From Stratiolaelaps scimitus (Eukaryota; Arthropoda; Arachnida; Mesostigmata; Laelapidae): a DNA stretch of 64,000 bases. The stretch covers positions 2,232,001-2,296,000 of the forward strand of contig JABWDB010000004.1 in the NCBI GenBank assembly GCA_019614645.1. The letters run 5' to 3'. How positions within the stretch are numbered: position 1 is the first letter of the stretch; each line of letters begins with the position of its first letter. Made by a program: the position numbers and the translations under genes. The notes under the pieces are model-generated. The model had not been told where the DNA came from and did not search any database. It saw nothing but the letters and a program-made list of their open reading frames with translations. Positions 50,601 to 63,622 of the stretch are shown here, piece by piece.

Positions 50601-52375
50601 TTGATTGTTCTTAATACATAGAGCTTCTGGGTAATCGCAATAAAGCCCAGAAACCATTCTGAAAATGCAGATTCTACAATAAAAAAGCAATGTCTACCTT
50701 GTACGTCTGCACAAAGATGATGTGTGCTTTGGCTTGGGTGATTTCAAATGATCCAAAAAGTTGGACAGTGGCCCGTATATCTACTTGATGAACGACAAAT
50801 CATGAGAAAGAAGTCTACAATTCGCACGTTAGTTTTTCTGTGGCCATGACACTTACAAGGCGACTCACCATTATTGTCATTGGCGTCCTCATTCTCTCGG
50901 CTGAGTTACAAGACTACGTCGTAATTTGCCTAGTTCTAAGGGCGGCTAGTCTAGCCAGCTCCCTGAAAAACGTTTTCGATGCCCCGACAACGACAGTCGT
51001 TGCTTCCACAGCGATCGGTTGAATTATGTATCAACTGAGACATCATATCTCAATATGTACAATGTTCCCTTCGTACCACTTCTTACCTGCAGTGTGGACT
51101 GCCTTGCCACTAAACCCATTTACCTACGGTGGCCATAGTATGCTGTCCTACCTTATAGTCCGGAGTGAGGCAATGCTCTGCCTTTCATGGGCTCACGGCT
51201 GCATCGTCGCGAGTGACCAGGGCGCGTTCAGTTCAGTGGAGATCGCCGACTATCAGAGCGATTTGTATTGGCGCATGTCAGACTCTCTCGTAACCGAAGT
51301 TTCTCATTAACCGGAACCGTTTGTCGCAATTTGTCCTTTGAAGAACCTGGTGCCAAAGGACGAAATAACAAGTTGGAGTGTTACTCAAGGAGAACAGTCC
51401 GCAAACAGCTGCGAACGTAATCGGAGATCAATCGAAACGGTTCACAAAGATGCGATTTACCAAGACCTGCCTGGTTCCTCTTATCTATATAGTCACCATC
51501 ATCTCTGTGCGTGATTCAGAGCATTGCTTTCATAGTGTTTACCAGTGAAGTTCAAAGTCAATATGCGTGGTCGAATAGTGCAGCGATGTGAGCTGAATCG
51601 CACTTTCAAGCCGGCGCACTGAACTAACAGAGCCTCGCTCGGCCATCGTATACCAGTCATGCAGATGATGGGTAACACGCTCTTATTTCAAGTTAGAAAG
51701 ATATCCAAAAGCTGGCTAATAGCTGGGGTACAGCCCAACAAATTTAGCCACCGACTTAGGCCGGCACGTAAGTAGCAAAATTGAAACGTGCTCACCAGGC
51801 ATCGCGCCGCCGTTTCGTGCGTAACGCTTAGAACCTGCTCGGCTCCTGCTTGGCCTGATTTCTCCGCCGCGCATTGACAATTCACTCTCTCTCTCTCTCT
51901 AGGGTACGGGATACATAGGTTCATTTAGGAGCGGGAGCAGCTGCAAGCCGATGGTGCTATTCTTATCGACGCAACTCGGACAGGTACGAGGCCAGAGGGC
52001 ACTGCCGGTGTGGGCAACTCCCACAGCTGGCAATTGCAGTGTCGAGCTGAGAGGATAGCTTGTTGGAATATTTTAAAGCCTGCTTCGGATTCCTATCATT
52101 AAGGAAACGCGTTTCGTGGCCTCGAATATTGCTGTCGTAGTTCAGCGGATGCGCGCCGTTGTTTGTTTGTAAGAGGCCTCACTTTGCCAGCGCATTGAAG
52201 ACTTCAAATCCACAAGGGGTGTCGAGAGTCAACCAGTTACGAAGAACATCTAGAGGATCCCTTCAGCGGAACAAAATTTCTCTTTTAAAGCATACAACGA
52301 AGCTCATTTTGTCTATTATCGTGAATGATATACAAACATGGGCTGCAAGTACCATCGTCGTTACCATCAAGTGTC

Positions 52376-52378
<3 letters not shown>
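45749..52378. other. Long non-coding stretch
   Basis: Contains the AT tract at 47582, a TA run near 49236 and a loose inverted repeat at 51328-51366 (TTTGTCCTTTG against CAAAGGACGAA). Frames up to 136 codons (49327-49737, plus) carry no known motif. Confidence 0.5.
47582..47618. repeat. (AT)n microsatellite
   Basis: Pure AT repeat of about 37 bp. Confidence 0.95.

Positions 52379-52408
<30 letters not shown>
52379..52408. repeat. (TA)n microsatellite
   Basis: Pure TA repeat of about 30 bp at the left edge of a GC-rich island. Confidence 0.95.
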
Positions 52409-52409
<1 letters not shown>

Positions 52410-53426
52410 GTTTCCAGCCCCTGGTATCACCTTCTTCGCTTGTTGTTCTCGGATGCTGCTTGAAGTGAGATCGTCTCCTTTGTTCGTTGTCATTTCGCCT
52501 CCTTAGCAATCGACGTCCTTGCATATGGCCTCATGTGGACAGCATCGTGGACATGCTAAAGTCCATGTTCATGATAATACATTGTTTACGCATACGACAT
52601 TACACTAGCGTCGTTGTCGTCGTCGTCATCCAAATTCTGCCTGTTCGTATGCCACTACTATACGAGGACTATATTTTCGCTCCGCCAGACTCATGGCTCC
52701 GCCGCCGCCGCCCCAGAGGCTGCCGTTGTAGCTCCTTGTCTCGGGCCGTGTCGCCTTGCACCGACGACTTCCTTTTACCGCCTCACCAGCCGACGCTGCC
52801 GTGAACGTGTACGACGTAGACATTTTAGCCGGCCCCTGTCGGCTCTCTGCATCCCCTCGAGCGAAGCCCGATTTAACTCTGCATACGCCTAACTGTCCAG
52901 GACGCATCCACCCCTGAGGAGTGTGATTCTGCCTTTGCCACTGACTCCTCGGGGCCAGTTAGACCACGCTGCGCATGTCGTTGCACGGGTCCGTTCGCGT
53001 AGTCGCCTCGTCTGCGTTGCCTCGCCAGACTCATCCCCGGCTCGGCATCCCTGCCAGGAATAGAGAGAGGGATTGCTTAGCTTGTTTTAGTACGATTGCT
53101 TAGATTCCGAGCATCCGAGCCAGCGTTCACTTCCGAGTCCTTTTTTTTCCCGCGCCGGTACCTCTTTGACTGTGCGGCGCTATCCGCTTGCTCCACCCCC
53201 TCCTTAGCTCTCGCACTTCCTGCCTACCAACGAACAAAACAACCACTGCTGTCGTCGCTGTCAGCCCAGAACGTGGTGCGCGGCCCACATACTGCTGCGC
53301 GACTATTGGCTGTACGTATTTACGTTACCGCTGCCCCGGAGAATGTATATTCTCCTGCCCGACAGTCCCCAAATCCCCGCAGGACCCTGCCACGCCACAG
53401 TCGAGACCCTAGACGATGCCAGCTGA

Positions 53427-53446
53427 CTGGCTAGCTATCTAGCCAG
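53427..53446. repeat. Short hairpin CTGGCTAG / CTAGCCAG
   Basis: A perfect eight-base stem with a CTAT loop sits inside a GC-rich island. It could be chance. Confidence 0.4.
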
Positions 53447-53688
53447 CTAGAGGCTGGGACACAGGGGTCTCTCCGGGCCGCGCCCTCCATCGAGCGTTCA
53501 CGGTGTCCCCAACGAGGGTGGCGGCGGCGGCTGCTCGCGACACAGGGAATCCCGTTGCGCGTTATAGTCTAGCGCCGGCATGGAGACGACGAACGGAACG
53601 AGTGAAGGGCCGATGGAACTCCTCGCTAGTGATAGCACAACACAATACGAGGTCGTGCAGTCCCCCTACTGCTACCACTGGTGCTGCT

Positions 53689-53706
53689 GCTGCTGCTGCT
53701 ACTGCT
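53689..53706. repeat. (CTG)n run
   Basis: Five consecutive CTG units followed by CTACTGCTG. Confidence 0.9.
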
Positions 53707-53840
53707 GCGTACTGGCACTACTGCGTGGTACGATATCGCCTCGGCCTCGCGGCGGAAGGCGCTTTCAGCTAGTCGTCGCGAATAATTTATTCCGCATAGC
53801 CCCTTTGGAGTACAGGCCGGCATTCAATTGAGGCCAATAG

Positions 53841-55843
53841 GCCATTCTCTACGCCGTGAGAACTTTTCTAGATGTGTGCCATGTACGCTCCATAAATATA
53901 TATTCTCATCGTACAATATACCTACCAAATAATGGTTCACACACACACATTACGTGTTCTTTTTTGCATAATCCATTACGCTGTTTTCGTGTGTCTTCCA
54001 CCTTACACGCGATAATCCTGCAAAGTGGAAATTTTCGATATCTCATTTCGTATCAGCGTGTTCTGCGCCTGCAAATTCTGTTGGCGTACGTCTGTTGAGC
54101 TTTGTTCTTGACACCGTTGGCTGCAAAGACTGGGATCGTTTCGTCATCTCGTTGCATAACTGCTCATCTGAAACTTGCTGAACTATAAATACATCACGGG
54201 TAGGTAAACCTCTTGACATTATGCAAACGGCGAATCGAGACAATACAATGGAAGTATCCGATATCAGTGTTTTTAAAAAAAACGGAACCCACCGTTACAG
54301 ATGAACATTGTGTATTCAAAAATTAGCAAGATATATATGAATCCAAAACATCGATAGTCGGTCCTGCGGGTTGATACCACTATCAATACTTCGTGTGATT
54401 AGAGATCAGTCAGCGTTACTTTCAGTTAAAAAGTCAAACGTACTTCTTTGAGCAACAAGAGGTGAGATTTTATATATTTCGTTAGCCAGCGATGCGCGAT
54501 TAGCTAGGCGATTCCACCTCGTTTGAGTTATCTGAAAGCATATGAGATGCAGTGTGAGACCACGAGGAAATTATGATCATAGATATTTTCTGTGCCAAAT
54601 TGTGATCCTCCCGTCGCGCAATAGTCGATTGTTCAAATGCTTCAAATGTATGAACCATCTGAGTATTCGGATATTAGCAATATTATACGTAGTGTTCGCA
54701 GATAGCAGAATGGCGTGTCAGTGTTTGTTCACAATTCCTACGTGTTTTCACAAGAGTGAAAACGCTACTTACAATGCTTCTTGAAATGATCTCGTTGAAA
54801 TGCATCTGCCGTAGACATGTCAAACTAAAACTGTTCATTACGTTGTTATTATATATTCTCGAGTAGAGCTCGCCAATCACTCCCGCCGTTGAATTCATGT
54901 ACCCGTTCGCCGTTCAAGTCAATTCTATTTACAAATGCGATACTTATGAACTTCGGCAACGATTTTGTTTTTTTTTTTGTTTTGAGAAAGGAAGCTTTGA
55001 ATCAGCCAAGCTTCATACCAGTGAAAGACGTACGGACAAGTGCGGCCTTGTCAACGCAAGCAGTCGCCTTACGCGCGAGCTGCGTGGCATCGCCAATAAG
55101 CATTTCTTAACGAGCATTGCAATGACCATCATTCATTATCTAATTACTCAGTCGCGTAATTTTTTCACTATATCGATCTACACTATCGTTTCGTAGCGCT
55201 TACCACCGCCACCGAGTAGGATAATATCTGCGCTCAGAGGCACACCCTAACGCCCGCCTGTAGAGCATATTCGTGAGAGCAGCCAAGAGCTAATTAACCC
55301 CAATCAGCTGTAGGCCCCTACGTAGACAGAATTTCAGAGGGTTGCCATTGGTCTCGAGAGAAAGAAAGAGAGAGAGAGATGCGGCACGCAGATTTTTCAT
55401 TTGAGCACTCCTCAAAGAGATCATGCTTAACGCAGCCACCCACCTATTACCTTCGATGGACGATGTACCGAGGCTTTTCTAACCCCGCAAAGTTTCAGTG
55501 AACTCCCCCAAGCCCCCGCCCTACGTCATTGAGTTGTTTGAGCCACGGTGATTAGTATGCGTGCAACTATTTTCCGCATTTCGAGTGCTTGTTTGCTTCA
55601 GCCGAGTTCGTTCATAGGCTATCATTTACTAGCCGTCCAACGAGCCAGTGTGTCCGCATGCACCTGCTGATAAATAGCTGGTTAGGCCAACCAGCTAACT
55701 CTTGGCTGGCTCTCCAGTTGGGGTTATCCGAGCCGTACGTGCATGTGTATGTACATACAACTCAAGATGTAAACATCGATTATACACGATCGATTGGCAG
55801 ATGGATAGGTACATTCTCATATGTGTGTGCACATATTGTGTAT

Positions 55844-55879
<36 letters not shown>

Positions 55880-56029
55880 ATATATATATAGATATATATA
55901 TATATATATATGGTTCAGTTGATTTACTAACGTCGAAACTCATTAATTTCTCCACCCCCGTCAGCCTCAGTAAACTCTGCCGTGTGTCTGTCTACGTGGG
56001 CGCACCGCAGCTTGGTAGCGTGCCTCCGT
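53841..56029. other. Non-coding AT-rich stretch
   Basis: Holds a CA run near 53939-53950, a GA run near 55360-55378 and the TA tract at 55845-55912. No gene recognised. Confidence 0.5.
55845..55912. repeat. Interrupted (TA)n microsatellite
   Basis: TA repeats interrupted by GTGTA and GATA units over about 68 bp. Confidence 0.95.
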
Positions 56030-57720
56030 AGACGCTGCCACCACTACAGCCACCACCACCAGCACAACCACTGCTGCTGGCTCTGCGTGATCGTCTTTGG
56101 CTCCCTACAACCACAACTATAATATTTCTACTGGAATTCACTTGTTTCCTCTGGCATTACACGTTCCATCTTCCCACAGATCTTACGTCATCAGCCTCAA
56201 CATCATCAACAGTCCACGACTACTTTTCCTGCATCGCCTCGTCTTCATCATTATCATCAGCATTATGATTGTTCAGGCTGACCAAAGGAGGCTGATCAGC
56301 GAATGAATCGAGGGGTCCAGACCTAGCAAGGCAGGAAGAGTGGGAGGGGCCAGCGGGCAAAGTATACGAAGATCTTCTGCACACAGACGCCCACCCACAC
56401 GCCGACGTACAGATCCTCTCTGCCCGGCTGCACCATCATTGACCTGGGCTAGGGCATCGTCCATTGCGGAGCGTCGTCGTCGTCGTCGTCTTGGTGGCCT
56501 GGCTCCGTAGAACGACGGAAAATATTTCCGAACGAATATTCAAACCTCTCTAACTCTCTCTCTCTCTCGTTGATTTCGCCAGGCGGAACGCCGCAGCCAA
56601 TCCGCTTCGCCACGCAGGCCGTTTGCACTAGACGAAAAGGCAGACGGGACCCACAAGCAGGAGGGCATCGCTGGCAATCGCCGCCACCCCTGCTCGTCTG
56701 CTGTGGGCGAGATCGTATCGCTTCATTCTGGCGGTTCGCCGTCGGCCGAGCCGCTGAGCGCTTTCTTAGCCCAGCCCCGCGCTTACCATGCTGCCTTGAA
56801 CCCTCTCTTCGACGCGGACGTCTAATCGTCTGCTGCCGGCGGCCTGGCTGATCGGCAGCCGCCGCAGCAGTCACTAGCGCCTAGGCTTGCACAGGCGGGC
56901 TGCATGGCCGCCCGCCTACGCGTTTGCAAGTGCTGCTGCGGTGTTCCAGTTGAAAGGCTGCCGTTACCCAGAGTGACTGCGCTCGCGCTGTCCGAAGCCC
57001 GCCGAGCTCCCGCCGCCCGCTCGTCCCTGCTGGCGTATTACCATCGACGTATTACCCTGCCTGCACCGAATTCCCCCCGAAACCGCCGGCCAGATCCCTT
57101 GGGAAGTGCGAGCCGCCGACGAAGCCTTGAGCTGTTCTGCCTTCTCCCCCACCTGGCCGATTTTCACAGAGGTTTCCGATCCTCCGTGGCCAGATCAGGC
57201 CGGGTTAACCCCCCTTAGGGCTCGGCCCCCACAAGGCACAACCCGCTCGCCGAGCGTACTGGTGGGCACGCCGTCACCGGAGCAGGAAGCAGTCCAACCA
57301 TTAGAACTAACTGGCTACAATTAACTATTGTAATGAAGCACTGTGGCCGACAGCTTCTCCTCCGTGCCACGTCCTTTGCGCGGCGCACTGAACGCGTGGC
57401 TTATTGGCGCGTGCGCATTCGCACATACACACACACACACAAACAGACTCAAACGTACTTGCGCATCGATCTGCTGCGGCAGCTCACTGAGTCAATGGCT
57501 GCCACCAACGCGTCGACGATGCCGGCTGGCCGAACGTAAACGTGCCAGTGAGTACGAGGTCCCTGGACTAGAGTAGTGTAGGAAGGCCGTTCGCAACGCG
57601 TTTGCGAAGCCAACGAGACACATAGAGAGAAGGGCAGAGAGAGAGAACGAGAGAGGGAGAAATCAATCTATTTCGGTAGTCTCGGCGGCGGCGGCGGTGG
57701 TGGTGGTGGCCGTCGAGTGC
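56030..57720. other. GC-rich island, no identified gene
   Basis: Includes a GTC run at about 56473-56490, CT/GA runs near 56553 and 57630, and a CA run near 57427. The longest frame (minus, 56449-56874) is arginine-rich with an aspartate run from the GTC repeat, which is typical of translated low-complexity DNA. Confidence 0.4.
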
Positions 57721-60700
57721 CTTGAAAAATATTGAGACCAGCGACAGGCGAAGCCGCGCGTCTTCGAGTGAATACGAAGGACGCCAGCGGGTAGCAATGT
57801 GTTAGTTAACCAATCAGCCAATGACAGACAGCCGCGTTGGAGTTTTGTGGCGCTGTTACGCTTGGGATTTGTCAAATGTATGAGCAGTGTGAATACTTGA
57901 CTAGCAAAATATAATAGAAGGAAACAAGTTGGTAATCACGGCTCACCCGTGGAAATGAATGGTATCTATTCACTCGAATCAGAAAACCTGTCCCAACAAT
58001 AACTGTGCGATTTGGAAGCGTAGCAAGAAGTGTGGCAAGTTCAAAACAGTGCACAGTGTATGACAAATAAACATACTATAGATAGATCGTTTGGAAAGAC
58101 ACCCTCTAGTGGCACAATTGTGTATTTCCTATCAGGGATTTTTCGACGACAAAGCACATTTCAACACGTCAGGCAAAGCTTGTTGCCAATCAGATCGATG
58201 CTTTGGAGAGGTACAGAGTCAAATTGCAGAGAACTTCATTGATGATCTCGGCAATTTGATAGGTAAAGAGTTCGAACGAGAAAAGAGCTGAAGAAAATAT
58301 TTTTTTCATAATTTATGCTGTACGTCGTATGAACAGCACGTCACAGCAATACAAACATGCTTGATTTGAAATGAATACTTGATCGTGCATAAAATGTCTA
58401 ATTATTTCAAAGGGTCCCGCAAATCACAAGATCGTCGATAATAAAAAAGGTCTCGGTGGCCGCTGACATCGTTGAGTTAATGTCGAAACTGTACCCTTCT
58501 TGTTTGTGTAACAGAAGCGGTTCTCATCCTCACGATACGATGACGTTTCCAGAGAAAATCGAGAAAGTCACAAATGGGGCAACCTGTAAAAGCGAACTAA
58601 TTTTTACACATGACTTTTAAGGACTTCCGTCTTATGAAGCACTGCCTAAAGGAATACCTTGGACATTGGTCAATGTCTGCTAAGAATCAGTACGGAAAAT
58701 TTACGTTAGATTCGAGCATTACCGATGTGACCGTCGTGCGTTTTGCGAAAGCGAACACAAAAAATATACCAAATCTCAAATTGATCCAGGGGTTTGTTTT
58801 GCGCCACGGAAGTGCCCTGCATGATAAGCTGGGGTCGATGTCATCTCATAAAACACACATTGAAAGTACTACTGTTCTCTACACTAATTAGAGATTTTGA
58901 AAATTATTACTCGATGAATGACAGAATTACACGAGATGGGATTGCTACTTAGCGTCAGCTGTAACGACGAACAAATCATTAATGTAGCATCTATTTTTTA
59001 AAAGTGTCCTCGTCGACTGCCTCGTGGTGGAGCTTACGGTTGAAGTTGCATCTGAATCCGGTGGACCCTTTGTTCAAACACTGGCAGTATGTTGCAACCA
59101 TGCAGAACGTTGGTAGGACGACGACCGCTCAGGCTTACAATGCATTTGGCTTAGCTCGATCCGATAGATGAAATAGACCAGTGCAGCGTTTCCAGGAGTG
59201 AAAACACCCGAACATTGAGCGCTACCATGGCGATAGTTCAATGGCCAACAGCGAGCCGCCGTTCGTCGGGGCCAAAGGGGCCGCTATCGTGTTCCGCGGA
59301 TTTGCCAGCCGTCTCCAACTTTACCGCAAGCAGCATATGGCAGAGCAACTTTCTGTTTTGCCTGTCAATAGAATTAACACGCGTTGCCACGGTGGTCACA
59401 CCGGTTTCGATGCGGAACGGGCTCGAAACGAATCATACCGTACGAACCATGCAAGCAGAATGGATCCTGCTGAGGGAACCGGGGGTTCGATTATATAAGG
59501 CTAATCTCGTATTATTCCTTTGGAACGACCTCTACACACATGCATGTGTGTGATCATGTATATGCCATGATCAAGTATCCGGTCGAGAATACGAACGTGT
59601 CAATGACGTCGCCACAGTGTTGAATGGCACGTGTGCCGATCTCAGCGACGAACTACTCAACGCGTACACCATCACCGTGTGCAACTCATGGAACCACTGT
59701 GCAAACGGACTGAGAATACCGAGACGAGGTTGACGAGATTCGGGTTGGTGGATTTTTTCGTAATTCGGTTGATCAGAAATGCGAATCCACTCGACCACGT
59801 GTACATACGCACAATAATAATATTAAGTGATGACATGAAGCTCGTTGCGCAATGAAAATTCGACCGGGTTAGGCTGCTTATCCGAGCATTGGACCGTATA
59901 TATAATCAGCCTATATATATCTATACATATATATATATATATATATATATAGGGGACGTAGTGGATGAAATAGGAACCAATTCGGCACATTTGTATCCCC
60001 ACTGAGATGAATCAAGCCTCAACTCATAGAATGTTTCTCAAGTAAAGTACGGTCTATACTGAATACAACGTGTGTCACGCAAACTTGCTACGGTGCTATT
60101 GTATATTTAGAAATAAAATATGAAACCACTAAAGCATGCAGCAGAATAATATAATATAACAATCAATATTTTTTTGACATAGCCAACGACGGCGCAAAAG
60201 TATACTCGCGAGCGAACCGACTGACGAAGAGATGGCGTCTGTCACTGACTCCAATGATAAAGGCCTACGCTTATTGGCGTCGCACAGAAATGCCTGCTAT
60301 TACAGACGCATAGTTTTTTTTTGTGTTATCATTACATTTGTACATTCTGCTGAGTGGTGCTGTTTTTCACAAGAGGATGCCACACTGCGAGAAAATAAAT
60401 GCCATTAAGTTTCAAGGACAGGAAGCCCCTAGCCGATGTTTCAGTCCTCGCCCCCTCGTTATCGTTGTTGAGGCCGAACGGGGGCAGGGGTATGCATGTT
60501 TACATTATTGCTACGAGATGCGGAGCACGTTTCAACTGTGCCAACAACTGATCCGAGACAGCTAGCCTTCCTCTTTGAGCTAAAAAGCATCGAGAAGTTT
60601 GTGTAGACTCAAAATAGCCTTGTGTGCCTATGCGAACAGCCAAGAACAGCCTCACCAACTTTTTTGTGAGGAAGTTCTTAGCTGTTTAGCGCCGATGGAG

Positions 60701-62302
60701 GCGCGAATCTGGAAGTGGGGGACAAAATTGCCCCGCGTTTGTTACGTTGACACATTCATAATCATATAATATCTATGCCATTAGACGAATTTAGCAGGGC
60801 TAACGATCGAGCAGATGCAATGCTTAAGGGTAATAATTACAATAGTTGTGGGTGATAAACTCGTTATCAATATGGTTACACACATTGAAGTCTGTGTCTT
60901 AGCTCGTCAAACACCCTCTAGCGGCACAAAGTTCAGTTATGGTCGTTCGACGAGCTGCCGGTTCGCATCAATGAATTTTAGTGGGCTTCAACACAAGTTA
61001 TGGCTATTCTATTCAGCTCGGTCTGAACACGAGTGACCACTTTGCATGTATTGTACACATGCCGAGTCCCTCATATCTGCACAGAGGCCCGCTGTAAAAT
61101 GAGATGCTTTCTCTGTTCTAAGGGGAGTCGTAAAATATTATCCATCTCCGAAATGGAAATCCCCACACACGCCTTTACGATCTAGAGTTAAAAACACATG
61201 AAATTCATGTCACTGGAGGTGTATTAATGTGTTAAGGTCGGCCCGTCGAAGCAGGTCTAAACGAAAGAGGAGAACAAGTTTGGGGCGGGGGATTTCCCAT
61301 TGTATTGTACTTCAGTAGATGCCGTTAGAACAGCGTCAAATCTAATACCTTGTAGCGAAGACAAGCAATCAAAGTATTCAGTGAGAACGAGGCTTTGGTA
61401 AGCAGGCCAAGTGATCAAGCAAAATTTCCGGGCTGACTCACAATAACACAATCCATGGTATCGCTAAGCACTTGCCACACTCGTACCAGTTATTTCGTTG
61501 AATAGGGGAAACAATTCACTGTGTTCGTATATCAAACGCATATCATTTATGCGTTGGCGCTTAGCAGCGATGTTTTCTGGTAGGCATAACACGTGCGAAG
61601 ATCTCTAACCACTGACATCGGTTGATCCCGGCGTTACCGAGTGCAGGTTTCGCCTTACTCCGCCAGAGCTGACCTTCAGCGTTTTGTACACTGGCACTGC
61701 CTAACTGGTACTTGAATCGACTGTGATAATGGTGCCCGTGTCTCGTGCGCTTCTGATAAATAAGGTGGAGAGTGTAATCATAACGAGGTTAAACAATGAC
61801 GGCAACTATGAACAATCAATGTGTCAACAGCCTTGTCTCCCAAGTTATGGTTCTAACTCGGCATGTCCTGACAACCTTGCACAGACATATTGTGTTATGC
61901 GGACAATAGGATTTGTCGCTTCTGAGCAAAACGGCAGAACAGAGGAAAGTCCAGCCTCCTTATTTTCTCTCTTTAGCCTTCGTCAGCGTTTTAACCGCAC
62001 ACGGACGTTTCGTCGTTCGATGCGACCGGGTTTCCAGGTCAGAGGTTTACCTCGGGACAGATCCCTGCTGAAGGAAGCGATGATTCGTGAATGATTTGAC
62101 AATAGCCCGCTAACACTAAAATCGAGCGTTTAGTGGGCAGACGTCAAGGACTCGAAGTCGATGGCCATGACGCAGATCATTCGCATCAGACAATTGTAAA
62201 CTTTCTGCGGTGGGAGCGATAACAGTGCACCACTTTCAAAAATGGCTACAACACATATATGAGACTCTCCCTTGGGAAGGCTCTGGCAATGTAGGTTATA
62301 GA
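57721..62302. other. Long non-coding stretch
   Basis: Short and mid-sized frames (93 codons at 58610, 112 at 59215, 123 at 61723, all plus) have no recognised domain. The frame at 61723 has a small cysteine cluster (MCQQPC...CPDNLAQTYC) that fits no motif I know. AT repeats lie near 59926. Confidence 0.45.
59926..59951. repeat. (AT)n microsatellite
   Basis: Pure AT repeat of about 26 bp, with two shorter TATA runs just before it. Confidence 0.93.
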
Positions 62303-62485
62303 GAGTCCGGTGGCGTGGTGCATTCGTATGCGCCTTGCAATGCGAAGGAGACACGTAGGTGCACGGGTTCGATCTACACCGTTGCACATTTGTATTTAAG
62401 GGTGCGTCTTATGAAGCAATGCAAAAGCAATACCGTGGACGTTAATGTTGGCTGAGGTCAGACCAAAAGAAAGTTATAAAGAATC
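62303..62485 (+). mobile_element. tRNA-derived SINE, copy A
   Basis: The head GAGTCCGGTGGCGTGGTGCA carries a pol III A-box-like segment, and GGTTCGATCTA at 62366-62376 is the B box. Next comes a non-tRNA body (GTTGCACATTTGTATTTAAG, then GTGCGTCTTATGAAGCAATG) and the conserved tail core (AATACCGTGGACGTTAATGT, then TGGCTGAGGTCAGACC). The first 34 bases differ from copy D at only two positions. The body and tail match copy B, and the tail matches fragment C. No clear poly-A or target duplication was seen. Confidence 0.85.
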
Positions 62486-62901
62486 ATCGTAGTAGTGCCA
62501 AGCGTATCGATTAAGTCACCTCAAAAATGCAAGATGTCATAAATAGAGCTGGGGCATGGGAATAAGCTGTACGATAGTAATAGAAAACTGGCGTAAAAAA
62601 TATATTGCATCACATTTTGCGGAAACTTGAAACAGCTTAGGCTGCGTCACTGACAAGATGCCAAAACCTGTTGAGGTTCAGTTTAATGGGTCTTGATTTT
62701 TCGAGAGGGGCTTCTTAGTGTTAGGAAAAAACTATTTCTGCGAATGAACTCACATGTGTGATCTACGTTCCTTTGAATCCATGAACTTCAATGAGCTTCA
62801 TGCGAGTTATATATGAACGTACCAATCACAATATAAGAAGCAAGATCATAGTTATAACAATGTTATATATAGAGTATGTTTTCCATATTTCTGCTATTAT
62901 A
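62486..62901. other. Non-coding gap between SINE copy A and the mariner element
   Basis: AT-rich sequence with nothing recognised. It ends in the TA target base pair of the mariner. Confidence 0.5.
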
Positions 62902-62930
62902 TTAGGCTGCTATTATAAAATGAGACACAT
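62902..62930 (+). repeat. Mariner terminal inverted repeat (left end)
   Basis: Starts TTAGGCTGCTATTATAAAAT and continues with gagacaca. The first eight bases are identical to the reverse complement of the other end, and the rest is similar (A-run, then GAGACA against GACACT). It is preceded by the target TA at 62900-62901. Confidence 0.82.
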
Positions 62931-63107
62931 ATACATTTCAAATATCGGCTAAGTTAAGTGAGTTGAAACAAATAGTTCTTAGTATGAGTTAGTGGTATGC
63001 ACCTCTTTTGTTTATACACTGGTCCCAGAGTTCTAGCAGCCTTCTGACGGTTAGGTATGCACCATTTCCATTCCCATATATAACTTGGTTAATTGATGGA
63101 AGTTACC

Positions 63108-63480
63108 ATAGTCACACGGGCTTAAATCGGGAGAATAGGAGGGTGACTCCACCGCTCAGTCTTGTTGGCCTTAAGCCGGTACGTAATTTCATCGCTATAA
63201 TGTGCCCAAGCATTGTCATCGAGCACCCATAGTAGGTTCTTCGTATTGCTATGCCAATTATTCATGCGTCCATTTTTTCTATTGGGCCCAAAATCTCGTG
63301 GTAGCAAATTCCGTTGAAATCCACGTCAAGTGCAACCATTACTTTAGGTTCGAATATATTTGGTACTGCTACCGCCATTGCTTGTTCACCTGGTCATAGC
63401 CACTGTTCCTCTCGATCTTTTTCCGGTCCCCTATACAGGTTGACCTATGTCTCATCCACTGCAACGGTATGCTCTAAACG
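63108..63480 (-). pseudogene. Mariner transposase remnant (DD34D catalytic region)
   Basis: This is the recognisable coding remnant inside the mariner copy. First aspartate: VDET followed by a stop where Trp is expected, then LYRGPEKDREEQW. Second aspartate: LLWVLDDNAWAHYSDEITY. Third aspartate: SPDLSPCDYGNF. The fragments change frame at least once, by a one-base loss between HPP and YSP, and contain in-frame stops. The N-terminal helix-turn-helix domains are absent because only about 170 bp separate the VDET motif from the terminal repeat. Confidence 0.88.
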
Positions 63481-63622
63481 ACTCTTCTGCTGCTTATATA
63501 TCTTCTCGCGAACACTCCTCACGCATTTTCAATTGGCCAGGACCGCTACTTGCTAATTGTTGCGTCTCACTACCCGCCAAATTTGAATTGAAACCGGCCA
63601 ATAATAAGAATACTGCGCAAGA

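Larger units (their letters stand above)
52420..53840. other. GC-rich, pyrimidine-biased island, no identified gene
   Basis: The plus strand is C/T-rich with CpG steps and overlapping frames on both strands. It holds the hairpin at 53427 and the CTG run at 53689. It resembles the island at 4800-5860 and may be a promoter or 5' UTR. Confidence 0.35.

Noticed and set aside
56449..56874. A 141-codon minus-strand frame rich in Arg with an Asp run
   Set aside because: The Asp run is a translated GTC repeat, the rest is low-complexity, and no domain is present.
58099..60929. A 19-base match with one mismatch between 58099-58117 and 60911-60929 (ACACCCTCTAG-GGCACAA)
   Set aside because: In 64 kb about one such pair is expected by chance, and the flanks do not match.
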